Positions 34,062 to 43,351 of a DNA stretch of 64,000 nucleotides are shown piece by piece. The DNA comes from Gymnodinialimonas ulvae (GTDB taxonomy: Bacteria; Pseudomonadota; Alphaproteobacteria; Rhodobacterales; Rhodobacteraceae): NCBI RefSeq assembly GCF_037543845.1, contig NZ_JBBIFX010000002.1, positions 186,001 to 250,000 of the forward strand, in the 5' to 3' direction. Positions within the stretch are counted from its first letter, which is position 1; every line of letters begins with the position of its first letter. Below the pieces are notes generated by a model. It was not told the DNA's origin. It saw nothing but the letters and a program-made list of their open reading frames with translations, and made no database searches. A program made the translations under genes and the position numbers.

Positions 34062-35189
34062 ATGGGTGTTGCAACGATGCTTCGGCGCGTCCTGATGTCA
34101 ATCGCCGTTGTCTTCACGGTTTTGCCAGCAACCGCCCATGAAATCCGCCCGACCATCGCGGATATCGAGGTTGGAGAGACCGCCGTCACCCTGAGCCTGC
34201 GGGTCACGCTTGAGACGCTGATTGCGGGCATTGACCTGAGCGCGGTGGAAAACACCAACGACGCGCCCGAGGCGGCGGTCTATGACCGATTGCGCGCGTT
34301 GGATCCCGATGCGTTGGAGGCCGCGTTGCGTGAGGCATGGCCCCGGATCAGCGCGGGCTTCATCCTGCAATCCGGCGGCGCGGCCCTGTCGCCCGAGATC
34401 GCGGCGGTGCAGATCCCGCCGGTGGGCAATGTCGAACTGCCGCGGGATAGCCTTTTGACCGTCACGGCGGCTTTGCCCGAGGGCGAGGCGGGTGTGCAGA
34501 TCGGCCTCGCGCCGCAATTCGGCACGTTCATCCCGCGCCAGATCGGCGGTGGAGAGGATGCCTATGAGGGCTTTCTGGATGGGGGTGAGCTGACCCCGGA
34601 ACTGCCGCGCGCGGACGTTCTGACCGAAGGCTGGCTGGATGTGTTCGTGCGATACATCGGGGCGGGGTTCGAACATATCATTCCCCTGGGCCTTGATCAC
34701 ATCCTGTTCGTGCTTGGCCTGTTCTTCTTTGCCACGCAATTGCGCCCGCTTCTGTTCCAGATCACCGCCTTCACGGTGGCACATACGATCACACTGGCGC
34801 TGGCGGCCACGGGGGTTGTCACCATCCCGGCCAGCATCGTGGAGCCGATGATTGCGGCGTCCATCGTTTATGTGGGCATCGAGAACACGTTCGGCTGGGG
34901 CAGCACGCGGGGCCGCACGGCGTTGGTCTTTGTGTTCGGCTTGTTGCATGGGCTCGGCTTCGCGAGCGTTCTGGGCGACTACGGCATCGCGTCCGAGCGT
35001 TTCGCGGTGGCGTTGATCGGGTTCAACATCGGGGTGGAGTTTGGCCAGTTGGCCGTCATCGCCATCGCCTTCGCGCTGGTGGGGTGGTTCCTGCATGCCA
35101 CATGGTATCGCAAGGTGATCGCGATCCCCGCGTCGTTGATCATCGCGGCGATTGGTGCGTTTTGGGTGGTTGAGCGGACGCTTCTGTGA
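34062..35189 (+). CDS. HupE/UreJ-family protein with large extracytoplasmic domain
   Basis: A 375-residue protein: signal sequence ending ATAHEIRPT, a periplasmic domain to about residue 195, then a six-helix HupE/UreJ membrane domain with the hallmark HIIPLGLDHILFVLGLFFFA and FGLLHGLGFASVL histidine motifs. HupE/UreJ proteins are thought to move nickel or cobalt. Starts at 34062 or 34077 are both possible. The neighbour on the other strand is DUF4198 and the next gene overlaps by four bases (GTGA). Confidence 0.85.
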   Translation: MGVATMLRRVLMSIAVVFTVLPATAHEIRPTIADIEVGETAVTLSLRVTLETLIAGIDLSAVENTNDAPEAAVYDRLRALDPDALEAALREAWPRISAGFILQSGGAALSPEIAAVQIPPVGNVELPRDSLLTVTAALPEGEAGVQIGLAPQFGTFIPRQIGGGEDAYEGFLDGGELTPELPRADVLTEGWLDVFVRYIGAGFEHIIPLGLDHILFVLGLFFFATQLRPLLFQITAFTVAHTITLALAATGVVTIPASIVEPMIAASIVYVGIENTFGWGSTRGRTALVFVFGLLHGLGFASVLGDYGIASERFAVALIGFNIGVEFGQLAVIAIAFALVGWFLHATWYRKVIAIPASLIIAAIGAFWVVERTLL

Positions 35190-36424
35190 GGTTTCTGCAA
35201 GAGAACGCCCGGTGGCTGGCCACCGGCCTGCTTCTGGCGTTCGGGTCGTCGTTCGGACAGACCTATTTCATTTCCCTCTTTGCCGGTGAAATCCGGGTGC
35301 ATTATGGCCTGACCGATGGGCAATGGGGCGGTATATACACGATCGCAACTGTCGCTTCGGCCGCTCTGCTGATTGGCTTCGGAGGCCGCGCTGACACGAT
35401 GCGCCTGTCGCGCCTTGCGGTGATCGTGGCCGCGTTCTTTGCGTTGGCGGCGGTGCTGATGGCGGTGGGGCAGGCGGTTTGGACGCTGCTCCTTGCGGTG
35501 TTCCTTTTGCGGTTCTGCGGGCAGGGCATGATGACCCACATGAAGATGACGGCCATGGCGCGGTGGTTTGTGGCGACCCGGGGCCGCGCGATGTCGATCA
35601 CCAATCTGGGCCACCCGATGGGAGAGGCGATCTTGCCGGTGGTGGCCATCGCGGTGATATCCCTTGTCGGGTGGCGCGCGACATGGGGCGTGGCGGCGGC
35701 GGTGATTGCCTTTGCCCTGATCCCGGCGTTGATCTTGTTGCTGGCGCAAGATCGCGCGCCGAAGGGATCGAACGGTGGCCAGGGCGCGCCGGGCCTCTAC
35801 GGCAAGCATTGGACCCGCGCCGAGGTCTTGGGCCACCCGTTGTTCTACGCGTTTGTGCCGCTTCTTCTGACACCGGGGTTCATTGGAACGGTGGTGTTCT
35901 TTCACGCCGTGCATGTCGGCGAGGTGAAGGGGTGGAGCCTGTCGCAAATGGCCCCAAGCTACGCGACCTATGCCTTAGCCAGCGTGACCACGGGGCTTTT
36001 GGCGGGATGGGCGGTGGACCGGTTCGGACCGCCGCGATTGCTGCCCTTTGTGCTTTTGCCGATGGCGGCGGGCATGGCGTTGATCGGCCCGGCAGAGGCG
36101 CCGTGGCAATGGGCGGCGGCACTGGCGCTTGTGGGGGTGACGCAAGGTTGTGCCGCGGCTTTGGCGGGGACGTTGTTGCCGACGCTTTTCGGGACGAACC
36201 ATTTGGGCTCCGTCCGGTCGATCGCGACGGCGTTGATGGTCTTTGCAACGGCCATCGGGCCGGGGATCACGGGGTGGTTCATTGATCAGGGCGTGACCTA
36301 CCCCGAGCAGGGCATGGCGCAGGCCCTGTGGTGCGTGGCGTTGAGTGCCGCGTTTATTCCGGTGATGCGGTGGACCTTGCGCCTGCAACGCGAAGGGGCG
36401 CCCGTTTCCGAGCGCCCCTTTTGA
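35186..36424 (+). CDS. MFS transporter
   Basis: A 412-residue twelve-helix major facilitator with GQTYFISLFAGEIRVHYGLTDGQWGGIYT at the start and the loop RMALSNLGHP-like RAMSITNLGHPMGEAILP between helices. GTG 35186 overlaps the HupE-type gene stop, so the two are coupled. Substrate unknown; linkage to a HupE gene hints at metal or metal-chelate transport but is weak. A strong terminator hairpin is embedded in its last codons. Confidence 0.87.
   Translation: MRFLQENARWLATGLLLAFGSSFGQTYFISLFAGEIRVHYGLTDGQWGGIYTIATVASAALLIGFGGRADTMRLSRLAVIVAAFFALAAVLMAVGQAVWTLLLAVFLLRFCGQGMMTHMKMTAMARWFVATRGRAMSITNLGHPMGEAILPVVAIAVISLVGWRATWGVAAAVIAFALIPALILLLAQDRAPKGSNGGQGAPGLYGKHWTRAEVLGHPLFYAFVPLLLTPGFIGTVVFFHAVHVGEVKGWSLSQMAPSYATYALASVTTGLLAGWAVDRFGPPRLLPFVLLPMAAGMALIGPAEAPWQWAAALALVGVTQGCAAALAGTLLPTLFGTNHLGSVRSIATALMVFATAIGPGITGWFIDQGVTYPEQGMAQALWCVALSAAFIPVMRWTLRLQREGAPVSERPF
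36393..36422. terminator. Rho-independent terminator of the MFS gene
   Basis: Nine-base arms (AAGGGGCGC at 36393-36401, GCGCCCCTT at 36412-36420) with a ten-base loop and a TTTT run ending at the TGA. It may also stop the convergent iron-binding protein gene. Confidence 0.82.
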
Positions 36425-36442
36425 TCTTGGATCGAACGGGAT

Positions 36443-37462
36443 TTATTCCCAGCCGACGTCGTTGAAGATTTCCTGCGCCAGCGCGACGTTTTCCGCCACG
36501 GCGGCCAGATCGACGTCATCGCCTTCGAATTCCCCAAGCGACGCGGGCGCGTCGGCCACGGGAACCCCGACAACGGCCGGATATTCGTCATTGCCGGCCG
36601 AGAAATACTCCTGCGCCTGATCGGAGGCGAGGTATTCAAGGAACGCCACCGCCGCGTCGGCATTGGGCGCATTCACGGCGATGCCGCCGCCCGACAGGTT
36701 CATATGCGCGCCATTGCCGCCCTGATCGGGGAACACCCAGCCGATGTTTTCACGCTGCTCGGCGCTGAGGCCGTCGACCTCGGTGCGGATGGCGCGGGCC
36801 ATGTAGTAGGTGTTGGAGATCGAGATATCGCATTCGCCCGACACCAGGCCGCGCAGCTGATCGGTGTCGCCGCCCTGCGGATCGCGGGCGAAGTTGTTGA
36901 CGACACCGGCGGCCCAATCGCGGGCGGCCTCTTCGCCGTAATGCTCGATCACCGCGCTCAGCAGGGTCTGCGAATAGACGTTGCCGGACGAGCGGTGGCA
37001 CACCATGCCCTCATAGGCGGGATCGGCCAGATCGACGTAGGTCTGCGGCGGGTTTTCGACATCGGCGGTGTCGTAGAAGATGATCCGCGCGCGCTGGCTG
37101 AAGCCGAACCACAGGTTGTCGTCATCGCGCAGGTTCGCGGGGATACGGTCGGCGAGAACGTCGCTTTCGACGGGCTGTAGCAGGCCCAGATCGGCGGCGC
37201 GTTGCAGGCGGCTGGTGTCGACGGTCAGGAAGACGTCGGCAGGGCTATTGGCGCCCTCGGCCTCCATCCGCGCGATCAGTTCGTCGGCATTGCCTTCGAT
37301 GCGGTTGATCGTGATGCCGGTGGCGTCAGTGAAATCGGAATAGAGCCGCTCGTCGGTGTCATAGTGGCGGGAGGAGTAAAGGTTAAGCTCCTGGGCCTGC
37401 GCAGCGGTGGCGGCGGAAACGGCGATTGTGGTGCCCAGAAGCGCGGCGAGTGTACGGGTCAT
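36443..37462 (-). CDS. Fe(III) ABC transporter substrate-binding protein
   Basis: A 339-residue periplasmic protein with signal peptide (MTRTLAALLGTTIAVSAATAAQA, cut before QELNLYSSRHYDTD). The family opening YSSRHYDTDE and the tandem tyrosines in SISNTYYMAR that hold ferric iron identify the FutA/FbpA group. No permease or ATPase adjoins; the permease at 21.5 kb is the natural partner. It lies downstream of a terminator and is convergent with the MFS gene. Confidence 0.9.
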   Translation of the reverse strand: MTRTLAALLGTTIAVSAATAAQAQELNLYSSRHYDTDERLYSDFTDATGITINRIEGNADELIARMEAEGANSPADVFLTVDTSRLQRAADLGLLQPVESDVLADRIPANLRDDDNLWFGFSQRARIIFYDTADVENPPQTYVDLADPAYEGMVCHRSSGNVYSQTLLSAVIEHYGEEAARDWAAGVVNNFARDPQGGDTDQLRGLVSGECDISISNTYYMARAIRTEVDGLSAEQRENIGWVFPDQGGNGAHMNLSGGGIAVNAPNADAAVAFLEYLASDQAQEYFSAGNDEYPAVVGVPVADAPASLGEFEGDDVDLAAVAENVALAQEIFNDVGWE

Positions 37463-37629
37463 GATGGGTCCCTCTTATTACCTGACTGATTTCGTCGGGA
37501 ACCTTGAAGCGGATGCGGACCGCATCGTCAAGATGTTTCCGACAAAAATCATCGGATAAGCGCGCGCTTGCAGATGCGAAGAGGGAGCGGCAGGGTCGCC
37601 AGGAGCGGCGGAGCGGAAGGGAGGTCCCG

Positions 37630-38798
37630 ATGCGTGCGGGTCTGATCTTTCTGATCATCGCCTATTGCCTGAGTCAGTTTTTCCGCGCCTTCCTAGCGGT
37701 GCTGAGCCCGGTTCTGGAGGCCGAGATTGGCACCACGACCGCCGACATGGCACAGGCGTCGGGGCTTTGGTTTGCTGCGTTTGCGATGATGCAATTGCCG
37801 GTCGGGTGGGCGCTCGACACCATTGGGCCGCGGCGCACAGCCTTTACCTTGTTCACCATTGGTGCGGTGGGGGGCTGCGTGGTCTTTGCCACGGCCACCA
37901 CGCCCGGCGCCATATCGCTGGCCATGGCGATGATCGGCATCGGTTGCGCACCGATCCTGATGTCTGCCTATTTCATCTTCGCGCGGCAGTTTTCCCTGGC
38001 CTGTTCGGGACGCTCGCGGGGGTTACGGTTGGCGTCAGTTCGCTTGGCAACCTGTTGTCCGCCGCCCCGCTTGCCGCCGCGGTGGAGGCCTACGGCTGGC
38101 GCGAGACACTGTGGGCGACAAGCGCCTTTACCGGGGTGATTGCCGCAGGGATCGGCCTGTGCGTGCGCAATCCCGAAAAGCCCAAGGACGAAGGCCAAGG
38201 CTCGTTTGCGGAGCTTCTTCGCATCCGCGCGCTATGGCCGATCCTTGCGGGCATGTTCATCTGCTACGCACCGATGGCGGGCATCCGCGGCCTTTGGATC
38301 AGCCCCTACGTGACGGATCGTTTCGCGGCGCCGTTGGATCAGGTGGGTCTTGCGACATTGATCATGGGCGTTGCGATGGTGCTGGGAAATTTCGTGTATG
38401 GGCCGGTCGACAAGCTGATGGGGGGGCACAAACGCGCGATTCTGGGTGGCAACCTGATGGTGGCCCTGCTGTGCCTGTCGCTGTGGATCTGGCCACCGGT
38501 CAGCTTTGCGATGGCGGTCGGGATCTTTGCGGCGATCGGCCTGTTCGGGGCGTCCTACCCGGCCGTCATGGCCCATGGCCGCACCTTCCTGCCGCCGCAT
38601 CTGACGGGGCGCGGTGTGACGCTGTTGAACCTGTTTGGGATGGGGGGCGCCGGGGTGATGCAGTTCGCCTCCGGCCCCACCCACGCCGGGTTGGCGGGGT
38701 CGATGGGCGCAGAGGCTGCGTATGGGGTGCTGTTTGCGATCTTCGCGGTGGTGATCCTTGTCGGGCTCACCGTCTACGCGCGGTCGAGGGACGCTTAG
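37630..38798 (+). pseudogene. MFS transporter broken by a single-base frameshift
   Basis: The first 120 codons (MRAGLIFLIIAYCLSQFF to YFIFARQFS) read in one frame, and the remainder (GLFGTLAGVTVGVSSLGNLL to the stop at 38798) reads in another. The shift maps to the CCC run at 37994-37996: one extra C would give ARQFSPGLFGTLAG, the expected loop of this MFS family. Helices on both sides are intact and codon use is normal, so the lesion is recent or a sequencing error in a homopolymer. The two parts together match a 390-residue transporter of nitrate/aromatic-acid type architecture; substrate unknown. Confidence 0.8.
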
Positions 38799-40099
38799 GC
38801 CGCGGGCTTGCGCCGCCGGTTGCGCCGGGGACGACGCGGTTTGCCATCGGCATTTGCAGGCTTGGCCGAGCGGTTGCGATGGCCGCCACCGCCACCGCCA
38901 CCGCCGCCACCTCCACCGGAGCTGCGACGCCGACCACCCCCACGCGAGGGCTTTTCGACCTTCACCGGCGCGGGCCGTTCGCCGTAAGCCACGGGGATGC
39001 TGATCTTCATCAGCTTTTCGATGTCCTTGAGCAGGTCGACCTCTTCTGCGGAGACGAGGGCAATCGCCTCGCCTTCGCGCCCGGCGCGGGCGGTGCGGCC
39101 AATGCGGTGCACATAATTGTCGGGCGTATCGGGAAGCTCATAATTGATCACGTAAGACACGCCGGGGATGTCGATGCCACGCGCGGCCACATCGGTCGCC
39201 ACGAGGATCTTCACCGCGCCGTCGCGGAACGCCTTGATGGCGCGATCCCGCTGGCCTTGCGATTTGTTTCCGTGGATGGAGGCGGCGTTGAAGCCATCCG
39301 CGACAAGGCTTTTCATCAGCTTCTCGCAACCGTGCTTGGTGCGGCCAAAGACCAGAACCAGAGCTTCGGGATCCTGGCTGAGGATCTTGCGCAGCGCGTC
39401 GCCCTTTTCGGGCTTGGACATGAAGCGCACGCTTTGGGTGATCTTGTCGGCGGCTTTGCCGGGGGGCGAAACCTGCACCTTCTTGGGATTGTTGAGGTAG
39501 GCCTGCGACAGCTCTTCCATCTGCTTGGGCATGGTGGCCGAGAACAGCATTGTCTGACGCGGGGTGCCCAGTTGCGGGGCGATCTTGCGCAGTGCGTGGA
39601 TGAAGCCGAGGTCGAGCATCTGATCGGCCTCGTCCAGAACCAGGTGCTGCACGGTGTCGAGGCGGATCGCCTTGCGGTCCATCAGGTCGATCAGGCGGCC
39701 CGGCGTGGCGACGAGAATGTCGATGCCTTTGGCCAGCGTCGAGATCTGCCGCCCGATGCTTTGCCCGCCCACAACGGTGGCAACCTTGATCGGGGTTTTC
39801 TGCGTGAAAACGCGCAGGCTTTCGGCGATCTGGTTCACCAATTCGCGGGTCGGCGCCAGGATCAGCGCGCGCGCCGTCTTGGGCTCGGGCTTGCCGTGCA
39901 GGCCCAACAGATGTTCCAGCAGGGGCAGGCCGAAGGCGAGCGTCTTGCCGGTGCCGGTTTGGGCGAGGCCCATGATGTCATGGCCTTCCAGAGCGAGCGG
40001 AATGGCCTGGTTCTGGATCGGAGTGGGTTCGGTGAACCCATTTTCCTTGAGGGCTTTGGAAAGGCTTGGCTTCAGGCCGAGCATGTCAAAATCAAACAA
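38795..40099 (-). CDS. DEAD-box RNA helicase (RhlE-like)
   Basis: A 434-residue helicase with all core motifs: Q motif region EPTPIQNQAIP, AQTGTGKT (I), PTREL (Ia), TPGR (Ib), DEAD (II), SAT (III), RGID in VATDVAARGIDIPG (V) and HRIGRTAR (VI). The C-terminal tail is low complexity, a run of glycines then basic residues ending NRRRKPAA, typical of cold-shock-linked RNA helicases that bind RNA through the tail. I use TTG at 40097-40099 as start because AAAGGATA is correctly spaced and gives FDFDMLGLKP; an ATG 18 codons upstream looks wrong. Confidence 0.92.
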   Translation of the reverse strand: MFDFDMLGLKPSLSKALKENGFTEPTPIQNQAIPLALEGHDIMGLAQTGTGKTLAFGLPLLEHLLGLHGKPEPKTARALILAPTRELVNQIAESLRVFTQKTPIKVATVVGGQSIGRQISTLAKGIDILVATPGRLIDLMDRKAIRLDTVQHLVLDEADQMLDLGFIHALRKIAPQLGTPRQTMLFSATMPKQMEELSQAYLNNPKKVQVSPPGKAADKITQSVRFMSKPEKGDALRKILSQDPEALVLVFGRTKHGCEKLMKSLVADGFNAASIHGNKSQGQRDRAIKAFRDGAVKILVATDVAARGIDIPGVSYVINYELPDTPDNYVHRIGRTARAGREGEAIALVSAEEVDLLKDIEKLMKISIPVAYGERPAPVKVEKPSRGGGRRRSSGGGGGGGGGGGGHRNRSAKPANADGKPRRPRRNRRRKPAA

Positions 40100-40448
40100 T
40101 ACGTATCCTTTCGGGATCGCGCCAAAAGGGCACGAGCCGAGGGGGCCGCACATCGAGGTGCGGCGAAGCTAGGGTGCGACCGGGCGGCTCATCCGCCGAT
40201 CGTCAGAACCCTGCGTGATGGGGGTCTTGGGAATTTTATCGGCGCTGTAGGCCCGGTGTTAGGGGCGACTGCTCACGCGGCAGTGCAGCATCCGATGAGA
40301 GGCAGATGGAGTAGCCCGGACCACAAGTCAAGGGAAACCGGTCATTCGGGTTCGGAATGACACCCATCCGAAGATGTGTCGTCGCCCCCCTTTTCATGGC
40401 GCAGCCCTTGGCGTACACGCCCGCCATCCCATTAGAAAGGACACCGTC
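40100..40448. other. 349-bp divergent intergenic region between helicase and asd
   Basis: It must hold the promoters of the helicase gene and of asd. A CCGCAC/GTGCGG hairpin (40146-40163) lies about 50 bp from the helicase start and could be a leader structure. AAAGGAC precedes the asd ATG. No gene is evident. Confidence 0.5.
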
Positions 40449-41471
40449 ATGGGTTACCGGATCGTCGTCGCGGGCGCCACGGGCAACGTGGGCCGCGAAA
40501 TGCTGAACATTCTGGCCGAGCGCCAGTTCCCCGTCGATGAGATCGTGGCGCTGGCGTCGCGTCGCTCGCTGGGGTCCGAATGCAGCTTTGGCGACAAGAC
40601 CCTGAAGACCAAGGACCTTGATACCTTCGATTTCGAGGGTTGGGATATCGCGCTGTTTGCAATCGGCTCGGAGGCGACCAAGAAATATGCGCCCAAGGCT
40701 GCGAAGGCGGGCTGCATCGTGATCGATAACTCGTCGCTTTACCGCTACGACCCCGAGATCCCGCTTGTCGTGCCTGAGGTGAACCCCGAGGCGGTGGACG
40801 GCTATGCCAAGAAGAATATCATTGCGAACCCGAATTGTTCGACCGCGCAGATGGTCGTCGCGCTCAAGCCGCTGCACGATCGCGCGCGGATCAAGCGCGT
40901 CGTGGTGAGCACTTATCAATCGGTGTCGGGCGCGGGCAAAGAGGGCATGGATGAGCTGTGGGACCAGACCAAGGGCATGTATGTTCCCGGTCAGGAAAAG
41001 GCCCCGTCGAAGTTCCAGCGCCAAATCGCGTTCAACGTGATCCCGCAAATCGACGTGTTCATGGAAGACGGCACCACCAAGGAAGAATGGAAGATGGTGG
41101 TCGAGACGAAAAAGATTGTCGACCCGTCGATCAAGGTCACGGCAACCTGCGTACGGGTTCCGGTGTTCGTGGGCCATTCCGAGGCGATCAACATCGAATT
41201 TGAAGAGTTTCTCGATGAAGATGAGGCCCGCGATATCCTACGCGAAGCGCCCGGTATTCTGGTCGTCGATAAGCGCGAAGACGGTGGATACACGACGCCG
41301 GTGGAATGCGTCGGCGATTACGCCACGTTCATCAGCCGGATCCGGCAGGACAGCACGATCGAAAACGGCCTGAACCTGTGGTGCGTGTCCGACAACCTGC
41401 GCAAGGGGGCCGCATTGAACGCGGTGCAGATCGCCGAAACCCTTGGCAAGCGAGTGCTCAAGAAGGGGTAG
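40449..41471 (+). CDS. asd: Aspartate-semialdehyde dehydrogenase
   Basis: A 340-residue enzyme that makes aspartate semialdehyde for lysine, threonine, methionine and diaminopimelate. It has the NADP loop GATGNVGREML, SLGSECSFGD, the catalytic cysteine in NPNCSTAQMV and the histidine in RVPVFVGHSEA. AAAGGAC precedes the ATG at 40449; upstream frame is not conserved. Monocistronic here. Confidence 0.97.
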   Translation: MGYRIVVAGATGNVGREMLNILAERQFPVDEIVALASRRSLGSECSFGDKTLKTKDLDTFDFEGWDIALFAIGSEATKKYAPKAAKAGCIVIDNSSLYRYDPEIPLVVPEVNPEAVDGYAKKNIIANPNCSTAQMVVALKPLHDRARIKRVVVSTYQSVSGAGKEGMDELWDQTKGMYVPGQEKAPSKFQRQIAFNVIPQIDVFMEDGTTKEEWKMVVETKKIVDPSIKVTATCVRVPVFVGHSEAINIEFEEFLDEDEARDILREAPGILVVDKREDGGYTTPVECVGDYATFISRIRQDSTIENGLNLWCVSDNLRKGAALNAVQIAETLGKRVLKKG

Positions 41472-41641
41472 CCGGCGTTTTTTCCCGGCCATCAAAAAAA
41501 ACTGCGCGTCCCACCCAAGGATCGGGGGCGCGCTGCCGTCCTATACATATGACCCGCCTGGAAGCCGGAGTTCCGCCGCTTGTCTACTGGCGGAAACCGG
41601 CCGATTCTGGCGCTGTATTTATGTGAAGGACCACCCTTGAG

Positions 41642-43339
41642 ATGAAACGCTTTCTTTTGACCACGGCGATTTGCGCCACCCTGCCCTTTGCGGTCCATGC
41701 CGACGATATCCTGATCCGCGCCGACCTGACCCAAGCCTTGGTCTTTGCCGACGGGGCCGAACTGACGCGCAGCGGGACGGTGTCGCTGCCTGCCGGTGAA
41801 CACCGTTTGATCGTCGCGATGCCCGACCTGAACGAAGCGGGTTTGCCGCAGATAACGGGCCCTGACGGCACCCGCCTGGGGGTACCGCAGCGTTTGTTTG
41901 ATCACCCGATTTCGGAAGGCGTGCTGGACACTCCGGCGCAGGCCACGGCGCGTGCGGGCGTAGAATCGGCGGAAGAGGCGCTATTGGCCGCAGGGGACGC
42001 GCTGGCGGAGGCCGATGCCGCGATCCGAGCGATCGATGCGCAGCAGTCCTATGTTGCCGCGATCCTGCGGGGCGGTGACGACGGGGTGGCCATGCCCGAA
42101 GATCCGACGCTTGTGCCGCAATTCCTTGCAACCCTGGGGGCCGAGACCGAGCGGCTGTCGCAGGAACGGCAGGCCGCCACGGTGGCGCGCCGCGCGCTGG
42201 CAGAAGCGGTGACGGAGGCGCAGGCGGAGCTGGAGCTGGCCGCGCAGGGGTTACAGGCGCTGCGCCCGCTTGGGACGCAGATCATGGCCTATGGCATTGA
42301 TGTGGAAGTGGCCGAGGCGGGTGAGTTGAGCTTTGAGCTGGATTACCTGTCCTATGCGGCAGGATGGACGCCGACCTACGAGCTGGAGCTGAATTCCGAA
42401 ACCGGCGATCTGCAGATGGAGCGCTTCGTTGTCTTGCGCAACCGGGGGGCTGCAACGTGGGATGACGTGTCGGTCACATTCTCGACCGCAACGCCCGGGC
42501 GCGAACGACGCCCGTCCACGCTGACCTCGATCCCGGCGCGGATCATGGACCCGGTCGACCTGCGTCCGGAGGCCCGCGGGGGCGGTCTCATGGGTATGCA
42601 GGACGCGGACAGCGGGGTCGGGATCGCGCCACAATCCCTGATTGCGGGGGCGGCTTCGCCGACGATGGAGCCCGTTGTGCTGGTCGAGGATCGCGCCGTT
42701 TCTGGGGCCGAATTCGCGGGCCTTTCCGTGACCTATTCCTATGGCGCGCCGGTGTCGGTTGGCCCGTCGGGCGAGGTGATCCTGCCGTTCGACACGCAGG
42801 TGCTTGAAACCGAGATGGAGAACCGCGCCGTGCCGCGCCATGACGCGACCGCATTCCTCGTGGCACAAGTCGAGAACACGTTGGGCGAGCCGATCCTGCC
42901 TGGCGCGGCGGTATTCTTCCGCGATGGTGCGTTGATGGGCGAAGGGTTCCTGCCGCTCATCGCGTCCGGGGCGGATGTGGAGATGGGCTTCGGCCCGCTG
43001 GATCACCTGCAACTGCGCTGGATCGACCGTTCGCTGGCGGAGGGGGATCGGGGCGTTTTCACAACCTCGACCACGCAACGCCGCGAACTGGCGTTCGGCG
43101 TGACCAATTCCGGTGCGGAGCCCGAAGAGGTGCGCATCCTGTATGCGACCCCGTTTGCCGAGCAGGAGGATCTGGAGCTTGATGTGACCCTGAGCCCGCG
43201 CCCGAGCCAAGAGGATGTGGACGATCAACGCGGCGTGCATGCCTGGGAGAGGAACGTCGCGCCGGGCGAAGAGATCCTGATCGAGATGGGCGTCGAGTTC
43301 GAGTTCCCCGAGGGTCAGGTGCTGGATTGGCGCCCCTGA
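41642..43339 (+). CDS. Secreted DUF4139-family protein
   Basis: A 565-residue exported protein (signal MKRFLLTTAICATLPFAVHA, cut before DD). It has an N-terminal DUF4140 part (LTQALVFADGAELTRSGTVSLPAGEHRLIV), a coiled-coil helical middle (about residues 95-210 with TATVARRALAEAVTEAQAELELAAQ) and a C-terminal beta-rich DUF4139 domain (WTPTYELELNSETGDLQMERFVVLRNRGAATWDDVSVT). The family is often annotated as mucoidy-inhibitor MuiA-like; function is not established. Monocistronic. Confidence 0.87.
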   Translation: MKRFLLTTAICATLPFAVHADDILIRADLTQALVFADGAELTRSGTVSLPAGEHRLIVAMPDLNEAGLPQITGPDGTRLGVPQRLFDHPISEGVLDTPAQATARAGVESAEEALLAAGDALAEADAAIRAIDAQQSYVAAILRGGDDGVAMPEDPTLVPQFLATLGAETERLSQERQAATVARRALAEAVTEAQAELELAAQGLQALRPLGTQIMAYGIDVEVAEAGELSFELDYLSYAAGWTPTYELELNSETGDLQMERFVVLRNRGAATWDDVSVTFSTATPGRERRPSTLTSIPARIMDPVDLRPEARGGGLMGMQDADSGVGIAPQSLIAGAASPTMEPVVLVEDRAVSGAEFAGLSVTYSYGAPVSVGPSGEVILPFDTQVLETEMENRAVPRHDATAFLVAQVENTLGEPILPGAAVFFRDGALMGEGFLPLIASGADVEMGFGPLDHLQLRWIDRSLAEGDRGVFTTSTTQRRELAFGVTNSGAEPEEVRILYATPFAEQEDLELDVTLSPRPSQEDVDDQRGVHAWERNVAPGEEILIEMGVEFEFPEGQVLDWRP

Positions 43340-43351
43340 GCCTGTGCGGGG

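Noticed and set aside
38111..40360. A 749-codon frame running through the MFS and helicase genes.
   Set aside because: It covers two other supported genes in the wrong frame or strand and has no recognisable domain.
41472..41500. GCCGG/CCGGC around a T-run after asd as a terminator.
   Set aside because: The T-run is in the loop, not after the stem, so it does not fit an intrinsic terminator in either direction.
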